Position numbers and translations under genes: made by a program
In this document: positions 49,395-60,726 of the stretch, piece by piece
How positions within the stretch are numbered: the first letter of the stretch is position 1
How the letters are laid out: the number at the start of each line of letters is the position of its first letter
The notes under the pieces: model-generated
Seen by the model: only the letters and a program-made list of their open reading frames with translations
The model's database searches: none
Told to the model about the DNA's origin: nothing
DNA from: Oxytricha trifallax
Taxonomy: Eukaryota; Ciliophora; Spirotrichea; Sporadotrichida; Oxytrichidae
Assembly (NCBI GenBank): GCA_000711775.1
Contig: ARYC01017186.1
Span: 1 to 64,000 of the forward strand
DNA length: 64,000 bases
Reading direction: 5' to 3'

Positions 49395-50190
49395 AATATA
49401 TAAATTTTTAAAGGGGAAAAGGCCTCAAATTCACATTAAAAAAAGAAAATTCAACCAATTTTTATGAATGAAAATATTTATCAATTATTTATTTTTGTTA
49501 TTTAATTGTTGAATGTTATTTTTATGATTAAAAATTAATATAATATATTATAAAAGTTTTGTGTATTAGATTCGATTTTGTTAAAATCTTTAAGTTTTTC
49601 TTAGCAAAAATATTGTGTTAATAAATTTCAAAAGAATTAAAATTTAAACTCAGAGTTTACTAAATGCTAATTAATAACATCCCTCCTTTCTTAAATATCC
49701 AAGCAAAAACGAATTTATAATTAATATTAATTCCATAAAACTTTTTAAGAAAAAAAAACTAGCTTTTTCCAAAATTTTCTACCAAGTTCATCATATGTTT
49801 GTAAGTTTTTGATAATTTTTTATTGTAAAACCATGGTATAAAAGAGCTTATTAGGCCTTCAATTGATTGCATAGCATACACCATTTTTGGAGTTACTGGA
49901 CTTTATATAATTATCATCCAATTCAAACGACTGATCGTCTTTGGAGATAAAATTTCATGCATAGTGAAATAAAGTTAATTTGAAATATATTTATTTATAT
50001 ATATTAAAATTTACTATGACTGTTTAAATCCATAGCTATATATTTAAATGTACCATATTTCTAATTTATTTCTTTAATTGTTAAATTCATGATAAGTTGG
50101 TCTATGATTGTGCATTATTTTTTAAAATTACCTTTTTATTACAATTATTAAAAAATTGATATCAACTAACAATAAAACTCTTTAAGAATC
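49395..50190. other. AT-rich intergenic DNA
   Basis: Lies between the two TmcB-like genes. No coding text or repeats were recognised. Confidence 0.5.
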
Positions 50191-50199
50191 TCTTATCTT

Positions 50200-53100
50200 C
50201 TTTCATTAAGCATTCCTATGGAATAATCTTGAGCATTAATTTGTATTCCACATAATCAGTTTAATTTTCCTTAACAAATGCAACTGGAAATTATATATAG
50301 AAAAATTAATAAAGCAATATAGAAATACAGAAGTGCAACAACAAGAATTGTGATAAAAATTACATATATTATGGTTAATTAGTCTCTTTGAAGCTCAAAA
50401 TAATTTACTACGCTCTACGCACAGGCATCCTTAAGCTAAGTAAAAGCATAACTTAGTAAAATAGCTTTCGAATCTATTATTTCAAGAGTACCTGCATCAT
50501 TTAACATGAGTTTTAAAAATGCTTCATTTCTAGTTTTCATTTATTTCGCATCGTCAAATTGAATTTATATCATCTAAGCTTGCTGATAAAACGAAATCTT
50601 CAAAGAATTAATATTTTTATTCATGAAATAAGTTTAAAAGAAGCATTTGCGTTAGTAATTCCTTTATTTAAAATGCCATTTAATGTTGTCTTGCACTTAT
50701 CTTGAAAATTAAATTGAACTGTTCCTTGTTAATAGAAGTATTCACAGAAATATCATGAATCAATTTTATCCATAACTTCCTTAGCACCTGAAAAATAGAC
50801 AGGCAAATTATTTTTCATTATATTATAAGCAGTCTCTCTTTATTGACATGTATTAAGTAAAGCTTTGCTTGCAATTGCATTAGGAAGCTCTGTGAATTTT
50901 ATTGAAGTGTTTTGAATTGCATTTTCTCTTAAAAATATCAAAAGATTTTCAAAGCATACTTCCTTATTGAATACCAAACTTAAATCATTGACTGATCCCT
51001 CAATATGAGAGTAGCTATTCTTTTGCATTATGAGGGTTGCCACAAAATACATAGAAAATACGAAAGCCAGAAAAAAAATCAAGAAGAATGATCTAATTTT
51101 TTACTTTTTAGCCACCCTCTTAATTTGAGATATTTTACTAATTTATTGTTCATCTAGCTTATTTTTTGTTTAATTATGATGACTTAGATCACTTAATTCA
51201 ATGTGCTGTAAGTGTTACATATGATAGCTGCTTTTTGATAGAGTTGCAGATTAAACTAAACTATTCCCTGATTAGTTCATTATGTTTTTATCAATTATAG
51301 AACAATCATTTTAAATGCTATCGTAAACATCTTCTACATTAACTTCTATTGTTTATTTTTAAGTCTTGAAAATGGGATTCTTTACATGATTAAATGAGAA
51401 TTTAATATTTTAAAAGCTTCCGTATGTTAAACTATTCTGGCTACTGCGTTTAGTTTGAATTTTAAGAAAATTATTCACACTTACATTGCTCATCTCTATT
51501 CTCTCTGAACTCTCATTAATTGAATTCTTTTCATCTATTGATTGAAAATTTGAAACGAAATCTTTATTATTATGAGAAATTGATATATCTTCTATATTTT
51601 TCAATTTTTCAAAGCCTTTGCTTTTAAGCTTAATTTATTAATTAGATTCATCCTCTAATTACAAGCAGCTCTCGCATCTCTTTTTGAAAAACTGGATCTA
51701 TTCAAGTGGTAGTTTTATGAAGAAAATTAGTGCAGAAAACTTTCTTTCCTCCGTTTTACTTATGATTGGAGAAACAACTATTGTAACTGTAACTATAGTT
51801 AGTATAGAAATGATGGTTAAAATTAATGCTTGTTCAAGTCTATCATTTGCCTTAGAAACTGTCTTAAGTAAATATTAGTTCATAAATACCCAATTATATT
51901 CCCTCATTACTCCATTAGAATTAATAACTGAAAAATGAAACATTTGCTCCTCCTGTGAAGGCTTGTAGACACTAGATAAATTCGGCTTTAATGAATGAAT
52001 CTGCAAATTTCCTTTAAATTATGTCATGTTAAAATTGTTTATTTCAGTGAGTTTACTGTTGTATAGAGAATGAGCAATTTTCATTGTAGTATTTTCATAA
52101 AATAAGCTGTTTTAGTTGCTTAAGTAAGTGAGTTTTAAGACTTAACTATCACTAAGGTCAGCAACATCCTATCCAAATTTGTAATCAGCTATATCCAAAA
52201 ACTAGTTAGTATCTTTTAAACTCTATAATCTTATTTTCTACATGTCTTTGTAAGTTTGAAATCTATCTAGAATAAGTTTGCTTGAATTAGGCTCGTAGCC
52301 ATTAGCGATGTTCAATAAAACTCTTAAAATTAACCTATTATTAATTGTGTAGTTTATTCTATCAAATGCTGTTTTAACAGTCCTCACATCAAAACTGGTA
52401 GAGCTTGAATTTTCTATGCTAAGACATAGGTTTACAGTTGAAATCACAAAAGACCCCAAACATAGGAAATAAATCAGCTATATTACTAATTTGAGTATTC
52501 TGGGAGTTTTTTACTTGTAAAATAAGTGAAACCTTTTTATGTCAAAGCCGTATGTGGCATCTTAACTTTAATTTTTAATTTAAAATATATCATTCTTTTT
52601 TTAAATATTATTATTTTATTAGACCAAATTTTACTTAAATAAAAATATAGAGAACTTGATTGTGAAGAGCCTGCTTAGGAGGACTATCCCTCATTATCAA
52701 TAAAATCATCAAATTATTAATCTTCCAAATTTTTTACTTCACTTATTATCAGGTCCTTTGACTCGTATATATGAAAAAGATGATTCTCTTCAATAGATGG
52801 CATTTATAAACCAAAAAATTAGTTTTTAATCTTAAAAATATGTCTAGAATATTTGTCTTATAAACTTATTACAATTATTTTGAGCATGAGTTAGTTTAAA
52901 TAAAAGTTTCTCAAATTTTAAATTTTAATTTTTTAAAATAAAGAATATTGTCTTAAAAAACATTAATAATTAAAATCTAAAATAATACATAGAATCTACA
53001 AGATCTTTCAAAATACTTAATCAAGGAAATTTAATTATAAAATTGTTAAATTATGATGTAAACTTATAAATAATCCTTTACTTTTTTATTGCGAGAATTT

Positions 53101-56100
53101 CAGGAGTGTATAAACTAAAATTCTATAATCCCTAGTTCAAAAATATATCAAGTTCCAAAGAGGTAAGAATTATTAACTCTTAAAAAATTCATAACAATTA
53201 TAAATGCTTATAAAATCTTATGAAAATTGGAGTTTGTATATTATATTTTTACTACTTTCGCAATTTCTTTGTAAAATACTGAATATAGCATATCCAACTT
53301 TGACTTAATCCATTCAAAATTCTTCGATCAGTACTTTAAGTTTGACTTGAATTGGCTTGTTTTTCTATAATTTTAAGTTTGTTTCGTTACTTAAATGGCA
53401 ATTAAATATAGATAGATCAATTTTGTGAATTCCTTCATATTTATAGTTTAGTCCCCCTTCTTCATCCATAATATTATTCGAAATATTTTATTCATAATAA
53501 AAATTCAAATTTATTGGCTTAAATTTAGAAAAACCAATATCATTAGAGATTTTGAAATCTGCAAATATGTCAAAGAGAGTAATGACTTTATCTCTAAACT
53601 AAATTGATACTTATTCGTCTTAATTTAGGGCATCTGCTTTTCTAAGAAAAGAGTCGATGTTTTCTGAGGTTTCCAGTATTTAAGCGTTTTCACAATCAAA
53701 GCTCATGTAGATAATAAAAAAATATAATTCAAAAAATTAAAAAATGCCAACGCTTAATTTTTAATAAATTAATTTTTCTGATAAATTTTGAATAACATTG
53801 TATATAATTTTTTAAATGCTGTCAGATTTATACTGTTTATTGTCTTGAAAAGGCTTAAATTCTCAATTAAATCAATCAAAGTAACAAAGCAATATCCATA
53901 TTAATAGCTGTAATGAAGCTACGTTAAAATATTAACAGGGATCAAATTATGATTTGAGTCCTTAACAAAAACAGTCATTTTAATATTTAACATCTTTGAA
54001 ACACCAGTTGTAATGATAGTTTATCATAAATTTATGGTGATGCATGGCAATTTAATCAGGCATCATATCAAAAATGTTAAGGTGTCTAATGTCATCTTCT
54101 GATTATTTTAACAATCGCTTGAGATGCTTGTTCATCATTAAAATTTAACCAGTGTTTTAGCTATTGCAGTCTGTCACCACAAACCCCGATTCATGATCGT
54201 AATGCTTTTCATATAAATCTCCGAAATTTTCACGCTTTATAGACCCTAAACCCTAAATTATACCCCTCTTGAACTAAGTCAGCTCTTTCATTTTACTAAT
54301 AAAATTATTTGAAGCTTCTTAGTCATTCACTATTTTTAGCTGAATAATACCAAACCAGAAATATAATTTTGGGTCTTTATCAATCAAAGAGTCTTCAATT
54401 AAACTGAATCTATCGTATAAATTTTTCATGAATGTCGATATTAACTCAAATTTATATAAAAGTCATTGTTTAAACTTAGAAATAAATTTATTAAACTCTC
54501 CATATTAAATCTACTTAAAGGGATTAAATTCTTCAGAATCAAAACCCTGCCAAAATTGCACTGCAGCATGACTTAAATATTCTATTTCTTAATGAAATAA
54601 AGTGTATTAATTATTTATTTTTATAAATTGTTCTGCGTTAATCTGTTAATATTTTGGTCTGTTTTTAAAATTGATTTCCATTTTACTTTGAAGTGTTTTT
54701 TCACCATCATCTATGATAAAATAAAATTAAAATTCTTAAACTTTTATACTAACTAATATTTATTTTCAAATGATATCACTAACATAAACATCTTGCACTT
54801 TGTTACTCTAATTTTCATTAATTTCTTTCATATGCTATTCATAGCAATGTAGAATAAATTGTTTATTAATTGCATTTAATATCTAAGTACTTAACTATGA
54901 AGAATTATTTCTACTATCTTGACTTTATATGTGTTTTATGTTATACGTTACAGCTATTTGAGGTTTCTACTGCATAAATATGTATAAATAATTTAAAAAA
55001 CTTTAATTTTATTAAAATGCTAAAATTTGATAAAAATATCGAAAAGTAATTGTAAGAATTATTAATAAGAGTAGAATTTGCACTTTTAGAGTGAATATCT
55101 TCTTGAATAATTTAACACTTTCTAATATAAAATGCTTCTAAGCATACTTTATATCTAATTCGAAGAATTAACTCATAGGCTGTTCTTCATCTTCAAGGTT
55201 TTCTCTCTGATTTTTTATTATAATTATTTGGTCTTACTTTATCAATAAAACCCATTAGTCAATTAAGAACGAAGATTGGGAGATAAGAACAATTAATAAA
55301 AAACATAAATATTATTGGCTAAATTAATATTGTTTAGCCTAATTATTAAAACTATTGCCTCGATTAATTGTCTCTATAAAATAAACCAATCAGGGTGTTT
55401 AAATTGATTTGGCCTAATTATAATTAATTTCAGCCAATAATAATTATATTTTTTATTAATTGTTCTTTTCTCCCAATCTTCGTTTTTTATTGACTAATGG
55501 GGTTTTAGTAATCATAAAAATATAAATTATTTCTTATGGATTTAAACATTAAAATCCTAATTTAATAACCGAAACTTAATGATAGAAAATTGTTATTTTT
55601 TTATTTAATTATTAAATTTTAATTGATAAAATGAGAAAAATAATCAAATTAATTGATCTTTTATGAAAGAAATAATAATTCTTGGATATTAAAAACTATG
55701 TTATTTATAAAACAATTAGCAAAAATAATTAATTTAAAGATTAATGCTTAAATTAATATTTTTGGGGTTTTGGAGTTACCTTTTTTACAAAAAAATAATA
55801 ATTATACTCAATCTATGAAAATAATTATAATAATTAATAGATACGTCATTGACATCATAGCCAATAGTGCTTCCAATTAAAACAGTATTCGACTGCAATT
55901 TCCTTTTATATTAATTTTAGAAAAGTTCGTATATATCCTAATATCTTTCTCTATTAAGTATTAATTTCTCTTTGTTACTACTTTGGTTATATATATTTAT
56001 ATTTCTTTTTAATGAAAATTTATTTAAATTTTATTTAGAAATATATGAGATTACTTTATTTATAATTATTTTGGTTTTATGAGCAGAATATGTCATTAAA

Positions 56101-57400
56101 ATCTCCTAAATATTAGCAAAGACAATCAGTCTAACAGCAATATGTTGCATGACATTCTACGATCTCTAATAATTATTTGAAAGAGTTATTCGTGTACAAC
56201 TGTTGCAAAGCATTATATTAATTAATCTATTTTTACTTTTATTTGAATAATAAAAATATAAACAGTTTAAGCATTTCCTTTCGATTGATTTGAGTAGTTG
56301 AGGCATTAAAATGAAATTTCAATCAAAATCATAAACATAATTAAAAATATATAAATTTATAATATTAAAAAAATTTTAAACACAGATTCATATTCAAACT
56401 ACTTTAACTTACTTGTAGAATGTTGATTTCCACTTTAATGCAAATCATAGACCTGACCTTAATTATAGGTGCCTTAATTATATCGTTTAATTTGATCTAA
56501 TTATTGCAATTCTTCGTGCTTATATTTGTTGAGAATGCGCTGAGAATACCAATATGCTAGAGAATGGCAGAGTAAACGTTAAATGGCAGAAATACCACAA
56601 ATATTATTCCCTCTCTGCTGTCATTAATATTTATAAATTTTAATTCAAATAATTTGAGTTTATTTTTGGGTCATAAGAATCAACGAAATATTTGATGATT
56701 GATATTAGGAGAGCAAAAACTACAGTTGATTGACTGCCCAATTGAATATTTAAAATTTTTTAAAAAAATTATTTAATAGAATATACCTTTAGTACTTATC
56801 AAATTGTAGAATTCTATGATTGCTAACGATCATTAAAATCAGATTTATCAGCTATACTGCAAATACTAGAAATTCCTGTAACAAAATGGAATCTGAACTG
56901 ATTTAATTTTCTTACAAATAATTTAAATATTTTTAATTTGCAAACCTAATAACACAGGCATCATGATCTTGGAAAGCAAGTCGAAATACTGAAATTTTGT
57001 ATCAAGTTCACCTCAACACCCAATAGTCTCTCCAGCCCAGTGATTTTACTATAAATTTGAGCTTATCATTGTCAGTTTGAAGAACTTTCTCAGTGAAAAT
57101 AAGATTATGAGATAGAGGAATATGCTCACAATATTCTATTTTATATTAAATATTTAAATATTCATTGATAGAACACTGATGAACGATTTATTCTTGTTTG
57201 CAATCTATTGGTATGAATTTACTACTAAGTTTAATAAATTGACATAATTTGTGTATATTATTTTTATATCAAAGTTAACGAGAATATCAATCACAGGTAG
57301 ATATAACAGCTTTGTGAATACTAATAAATACATTCCAATTATCTTGTGAGCTAAGTTTGACTTCTCTTTTCTTGCATTATTAAATTATTTAATTAAAATA
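50200..57400 (-). CDS. TmcB-like multi-span membrane protein with PAS-type domain, split by IESs
   Basis: Minus-strand blocks in order: membrane segment at about 57370-57280 (GMYLLVFTKLLYLPVIDILV), KFQYFDLLSKIMMPVLLGL region (about 56980-56940), GIIFVVFLPFNVYSAILQHI (about 56600-56540), a soluble module at about 54640-54260 (DPKLYFWFGIIQLKIVNDQE), and a PAS-like domain at about 54240-54020 (GDLYEKHYDHESGFVVTD, then NIFDMMPDQIAMHHHKF). After further blocks near 53690-53290 comes a C-terminal part with RTVKTAFDRINYTINNRLIL (about 52400-52330) and another membrane segment at about 51080-51030 (MIFFLAFVFSMYFVATLIM). This order fits ciliate TmcB-like proteins. Many AT-rich gaps, one holding a MITE at 55247, are probable IESs. 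Borders and ends are approximate. Ligand and role are unknown. Confidence 0.55.
55247..55506. mobile_element. Short MITE with AAAACCC/GGGGTTTT tips
   Basis: Left tip AAAACCCATTAGTCAAT and right tip ATTGACTAATGGGGTTTT are inverted copies, and each is followed inward by AACGAAGATTGGGAGA and AACAATTAATAAAAA. The arms are about 60-70 bases, with a weaker central symmetry around TTGGC/GCCAA words. It lies in an AT-rich gap of the TmcB-like gene. The tips recall the telomere-like ends of TBEs. Non-coding. Confidence 0.75.
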
Positions 57401-57429
57401 AAACATTTTAGGTGGCACTGTTTATTATC

Positions 57430-57983
57430 CAATTTCCAGCATTATTATTGCTACTATCCTATTTATTATAAACAGAGACATTTTCAGCGTTTCTTAAAAG
57501 GCCTTCAGTTGTTCCTTCTCCTTCATACTCATAAGAGTACTTTCCTCTAATAACTTTCAGACTTGGATAGCCATCAATATCGAATAAAGTGCAAACATCT
57601 GGACTATCTTTGCAATTAATCATAGCTAAACCTAACTGCTAATGATTTTATAGTTTATCTTCTAAATCTGACTATGAATTAATACTTTGTACATCTATCT
57701 AGTTTTATGTGGATTGAGTTATATGATTTTAATATCTTTGAGCGAAATCTTTCCACACTGGTTTGAATGCTTTACAGTGATCGCACCAATCAGCATAGAA
57801 TAAAAACAGCCAAGCTCGGTTATGATAGGTTTACAAAAAACTAGAGTCGCTTTACAAAGGAGAGATGTATTTTATTAACTAATCCTAAGTCATATAAGTT
57901 TCTTAATAGTTTTTGTCTTGAATTTATTTAGAGAGAATTTATGATAGGATTAGTGGAATGATTAGCAAAGATTTCATTTTCAT
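57430..57983 (-). CDS. Secreted thioredoxin-domain protein (PDI-like)
   Basis: Thiol-disulfide oxidoreductase, probably acting in the secretory pathway. It starts at ATG 57983 with a signal-peptide-like MKMKSLLIIPLILSQILS. One frame is open with no TGA through the domain: AWLFLFYADWCDHCKAFKPV carries the redox pair in a WCDHC motif, AMINCKDSPDVCTLFDIDGY carries the cis-proline loop region (DIDGYPSLKV), and YSYEYEGEGTTEGLL follows. A Q/N-rich insert sits between the active site and the third strand. Glutamines are largely TAA/TAG. The frame stays open past 57410 into AT-rich text, so the true C-terminus may lie on another MDS. ATG6 begins on the same strand, with its last minus-strand base only 86 bases upstream. 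Confidence 0.85.
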
Positions 57984-58068
57984 TTTGTGATTTGATTGAT
58001 TATAATATGTAATAAATTATTAAAAAAATATTAATTCAAAATTTATTGTACTCGCTATTTAATAGGGT

Positions 58069-58083
58069 TAATTAAATCTATGA
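58069..58083 (-). other. ATG6 pointer, first copy (15 bp)
   Basis: Reads TCATAGATTTAATTA on the minus strand, identical to 60131-60145 on the plus strand. Joining at this repeat keeps one frame: LAHRFN before it and YKFEKYE after it. Confidence 0.92.
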
Positions 58084-58984
58084 GCAAGTACGCTTAGCAA
58101 GTATAAACTCTAACCTATGGCACTATTAAATTCATCCCATTTAACATCAATAGTGGGTAATTTACCAAGTCTAAATCCACTAATAGTCCCAAATTCATCG
58201 AGTGTACTGATGTAAAACACCTCATTTATGAAGTTTGTGTTTCTCAAGCGTTTAAACTGCCAATCCAAGTTTTAAATTAAATAATCAGCTTGAGATAACG
58301 ATTCCTAGAACCCAGAAAGATTTTTCTCGTAATTGTTATCGTCTCTCCAGAATTGCTTTTCTTCTGATTATAAAGAATCTTTTGCTTTCTGCAATCTTTG
58401 CAACTCTTCCTGATTGTTTTTATCATCCAAATTTATTTTTGCTAAAACTTTGTCCAATTCTTGATCCTCTTACTCAAGCTGCTTCAACTCTTATTCCAAA
58501 TCAGATTCATCAACATTTTATAGTGCAGATAGTTTTTTCTCCACATTCTATAGCTCTTTGACATACAAACCCATATCTTCCTCCTCGCCGTGGATTTTTT
58601 CATACAATCTTTTGATTATACAATCGAAAAACTCAAAGCAAATTGGATACTTGAGTTGAAGTTACTATGCCTGGCCTGTCTCAACCAAGTCTTTTATCTT
58701 TAGATCCTTGTCGACTTAATTTGAATTATCTGATGCGTCACCACTCAATCCAAAGAAATGCAGGTCGTGGTCGTCCATTCCAGAGGTGTTCACAATTATA
58801 AATGTTAATTTATAATCTAAATATATTTTATTACTTAATAAAAAATTGTATTTTAACTTAATTGAGAGTTCTGGTCATTTTGCTTTAAACCATCTTAGAG
58901 ATAGACGAAAGATTCCTTAATCAGATTTGATTGGGTTTATTGCAAAAGCAGGGGCTACTTGCACTCCTAACAATGGGCTTTCAT
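58069..58984 (-). CDS. ATG6: Beclin 1/ATG6, N-terminal and central part (inverted MDS group)
   Basis: ATG6 is the scaffold subunit of the class III PI3-kinase complex that starts autophagosome formation. It starts at ATG 58984 with MKAHCQECKQPLLLQQTQSN, matching the Cys-containing N-terminus of the family. An AT-rich IES (about 58795-58855) follows. Next come TSGMDDHDLHFFGLSGD, CFEFFDCIIKRLYEKIHGEE, a long coiled coil (about 58590-58360), NTNFINEVFYISTLDEFGTI, GFRLGKLPTIDVKWDEFN and AIGQSLYLLSVLAHRFN. The coding text stops within the BARA domain at the 15-base pointer TAATTAAATCTATGA (58069-58083). The remaining C-terminus lies on the opposite strand at 60131-60605. So this half must be inverted relative to the other during macronuclear development. 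No frameshift was seen in this part. Confidence 0.93.
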
Positions 58985-59224
58985 TTTAATGTGTATACTA
59001 ATTTATTATTTAATAATTATAATTATATAATAATTTATATAAGAATAATCTATGTCTCAAATTACAATTGGAACTTATAAAACTTAAAACTCATCTTAAG
59101 TATGTATATAAATATGAATGAATTATTAAAAGTTAACATTTTATGAATTATAATTTTAGCATGCAAATAATTTGATAATAAAAAGTCTAAGACACTCTTT
59201 CTCATTCTCTTGAAATCTCGCTCT

Positions 59225-60020
59225 TCAGACATTAAGAAATCTGATGCATTCGATTTGCTGGGTGTATCTAATCAGGTATGCAACCTAACGACGAAGTTCC
59301 TCAAACTTCTCAACGCTCACTGTCATCATAACTTTCTCATTATGTGCAGTTTGAATCTCAATCATAATTTCAGGTCTCAGCACTTTGTTCAGGTAGTTAT
59401 AAAAGTTGATAAAAATATATAAAATTTAACACGTAGTTGGTGGAGAGCACAACATTAATTTTCCATTGGCAGCTGGCATAATCTAAAGCGAAATTTGAGA
59501 GATTGTCTTTCTTTGCATGAGTAAATCTGATTCTGTTTGCACTTCGATAGCCTTTGGGTTCATGCACTCAAGTTTATAGTTGGTTAACAACCCTACCTTC
59601 TGGTAATTTACTATTTAATTTATTGAATTTTTCACAATACAGTACACCAATTGAATAAATACTTCTTCTATCATAAATATTTTTTTGTAATTCTAAGCGT
59701 ACATTAGATAAAGCTTATCTTTAATTGCTTATTTGATTTCCTTGGATAATTGCAAAGTCTCAAGTTTATTGATTTATTTGGCTGGTTATTTGCGTAAAAA
59801 TTCGTAAATAGCTGAAAATGGACATCTCACATTAAATGTGATTTCAATTAAAAAATCTAAAATATTTTTAATATTAATAATCAATACACAATAATTAAAA
59901 TAATGTCAACTTTTGAAGAGGCAAGGAGTTTTTATCTAGTAAATATTGGTAGGCAGATTCGATCAATTAGATAGCAGTCTCATTGTAGAAATCTTTCAAT
60001 ATTGTCAAATCGTCCCTCAT
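59225..60020 (-). CDS. COMM-domain protein, lying between the two halves of ATG6
   Basis: COMMD proteins form the Commander complex in endosomal recycling. It starts at ATG 60020 (MRDDLTILKDFYNETAIQLI). After an AT-rich IES (about 59830-59895) comes a helical N-domain (PAKQINKLETLQLSKEIKQA). A one-base frame change occurs around 59545. The COMM domain follows: FALDYASCQWKINVVLSTNY, then a short AT-rich gap (about 59405-59440), then VLRPEIMIEIQTAHNEKVMM and VSVEKFEELRRQVAYLIRYT. TGA is at 59225-59227. The tryptophan-containing strand and the leucine-rich end fit the family. Which of COMMD1-10 it is cannot be told. The whole gene lies between the minus-strand and plus-strand parts of ATG6. Confidence 0.85.
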
Positions 60021-60130
60021 TATTATTTTGTACTTTTAGATATAAAATGATATTTATTTTTATAATTATTGCAAATTGCTGATCTTAAAACGATCCACAA
60101 TTCTTTAAATTACTTATTATTGTATTGTAT

Positions 60131-60145
60131 TCATAGATTTAATTA
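60131..60145 (+). other. ATG6 pointer, second copy (15 bp)
   Basis: TCATAGATTTAATTA, identical to the minus-strand end of the other ATG6 part (58069-58083). It is long for a chance match at a point where the protein also joins in frame. Confidence 0.92.
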
Positions 60146-60605
60146 CAAATTTGAGAAGTATGAAATTCTTTTGTGCGGAGCATTCTCAAAAATCTCACTC
60201 AAGAGTAACCCAAAAATAAAGTATGAGTTGTACCTGCCCTCTAACGAGGAAAGATTCAATAATGGGTTGTGTTGTGTCCTTGATGCACTCAATTCACTCT
60301 GCCTATTTATTTGCTAGAGTTATTCACAATAAAGATCATAGGTAAGTACACTAACATTTCACAACAATTAATAAACTTTTAATCTTTAATTTTCATTTAT
60401 ATTGTTATAGGAGAGACACAAGACCCTGTTTAAGATTCAATTAGAAACTATAAATGGAATTTCAATTAAATATAACTCAAACGACTTGCCAACATGGACT
60501 AAAGCCTGCAAGTATTACCTCACTAATTTGTAATATCTAATCTATATGAGTTTAATCAGGGATTAATATGAGCAATAGTAGCAGTAGTTCCAATAGAATT
60601 ATTGA
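60131..60605 (+). CDS. ATG6: Beclin 1/ATG6, C-terminal part (BARA domain)
   Basis: Begins at the pointer TCATAGATTTAATTA (60131-60145). It reads YKFEKYEILLCGAFSKISLK, YELYLPSNEERFNNGLCCVL, then a 69-base intron (60342-60410, GTAAGT, CACTAAC branch-like site, TATAG). It continues with HKTLFKIQLETINGISIKYN, WTKACKYYLTNLQYLIYM and a Q-rich end, with TGA at 60603-60605. These are the last strands and helices of the Beclin BARA domain, which binds membrane through exposed aromatics. The orientation is opposite to the N-terminal half at 58069-58984, with a COMM-domain gene between. Together the halves give a normal-length ATG6 (roughly 430 residues). Confidence 0.93.
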
Positions 60606-60726
60606 GAAGTTGTATAAATAAATATCAAGAGTGCTTTATATACCAAGAAATATATTATAATTTTAGAGTTTACTTGGAATCAATGATTTATTTCGAATTA
60701 GGTAATGGGTTTCTTCAATTTTGTTT

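Noticed and set aside
60342..60410. IES with pointer ATAGG in the C-terminal part of ATG6.
   Set aside because: GTAAGT, a CACTAAC branch-like site and TATAG make an ordinary intron the better explanation.
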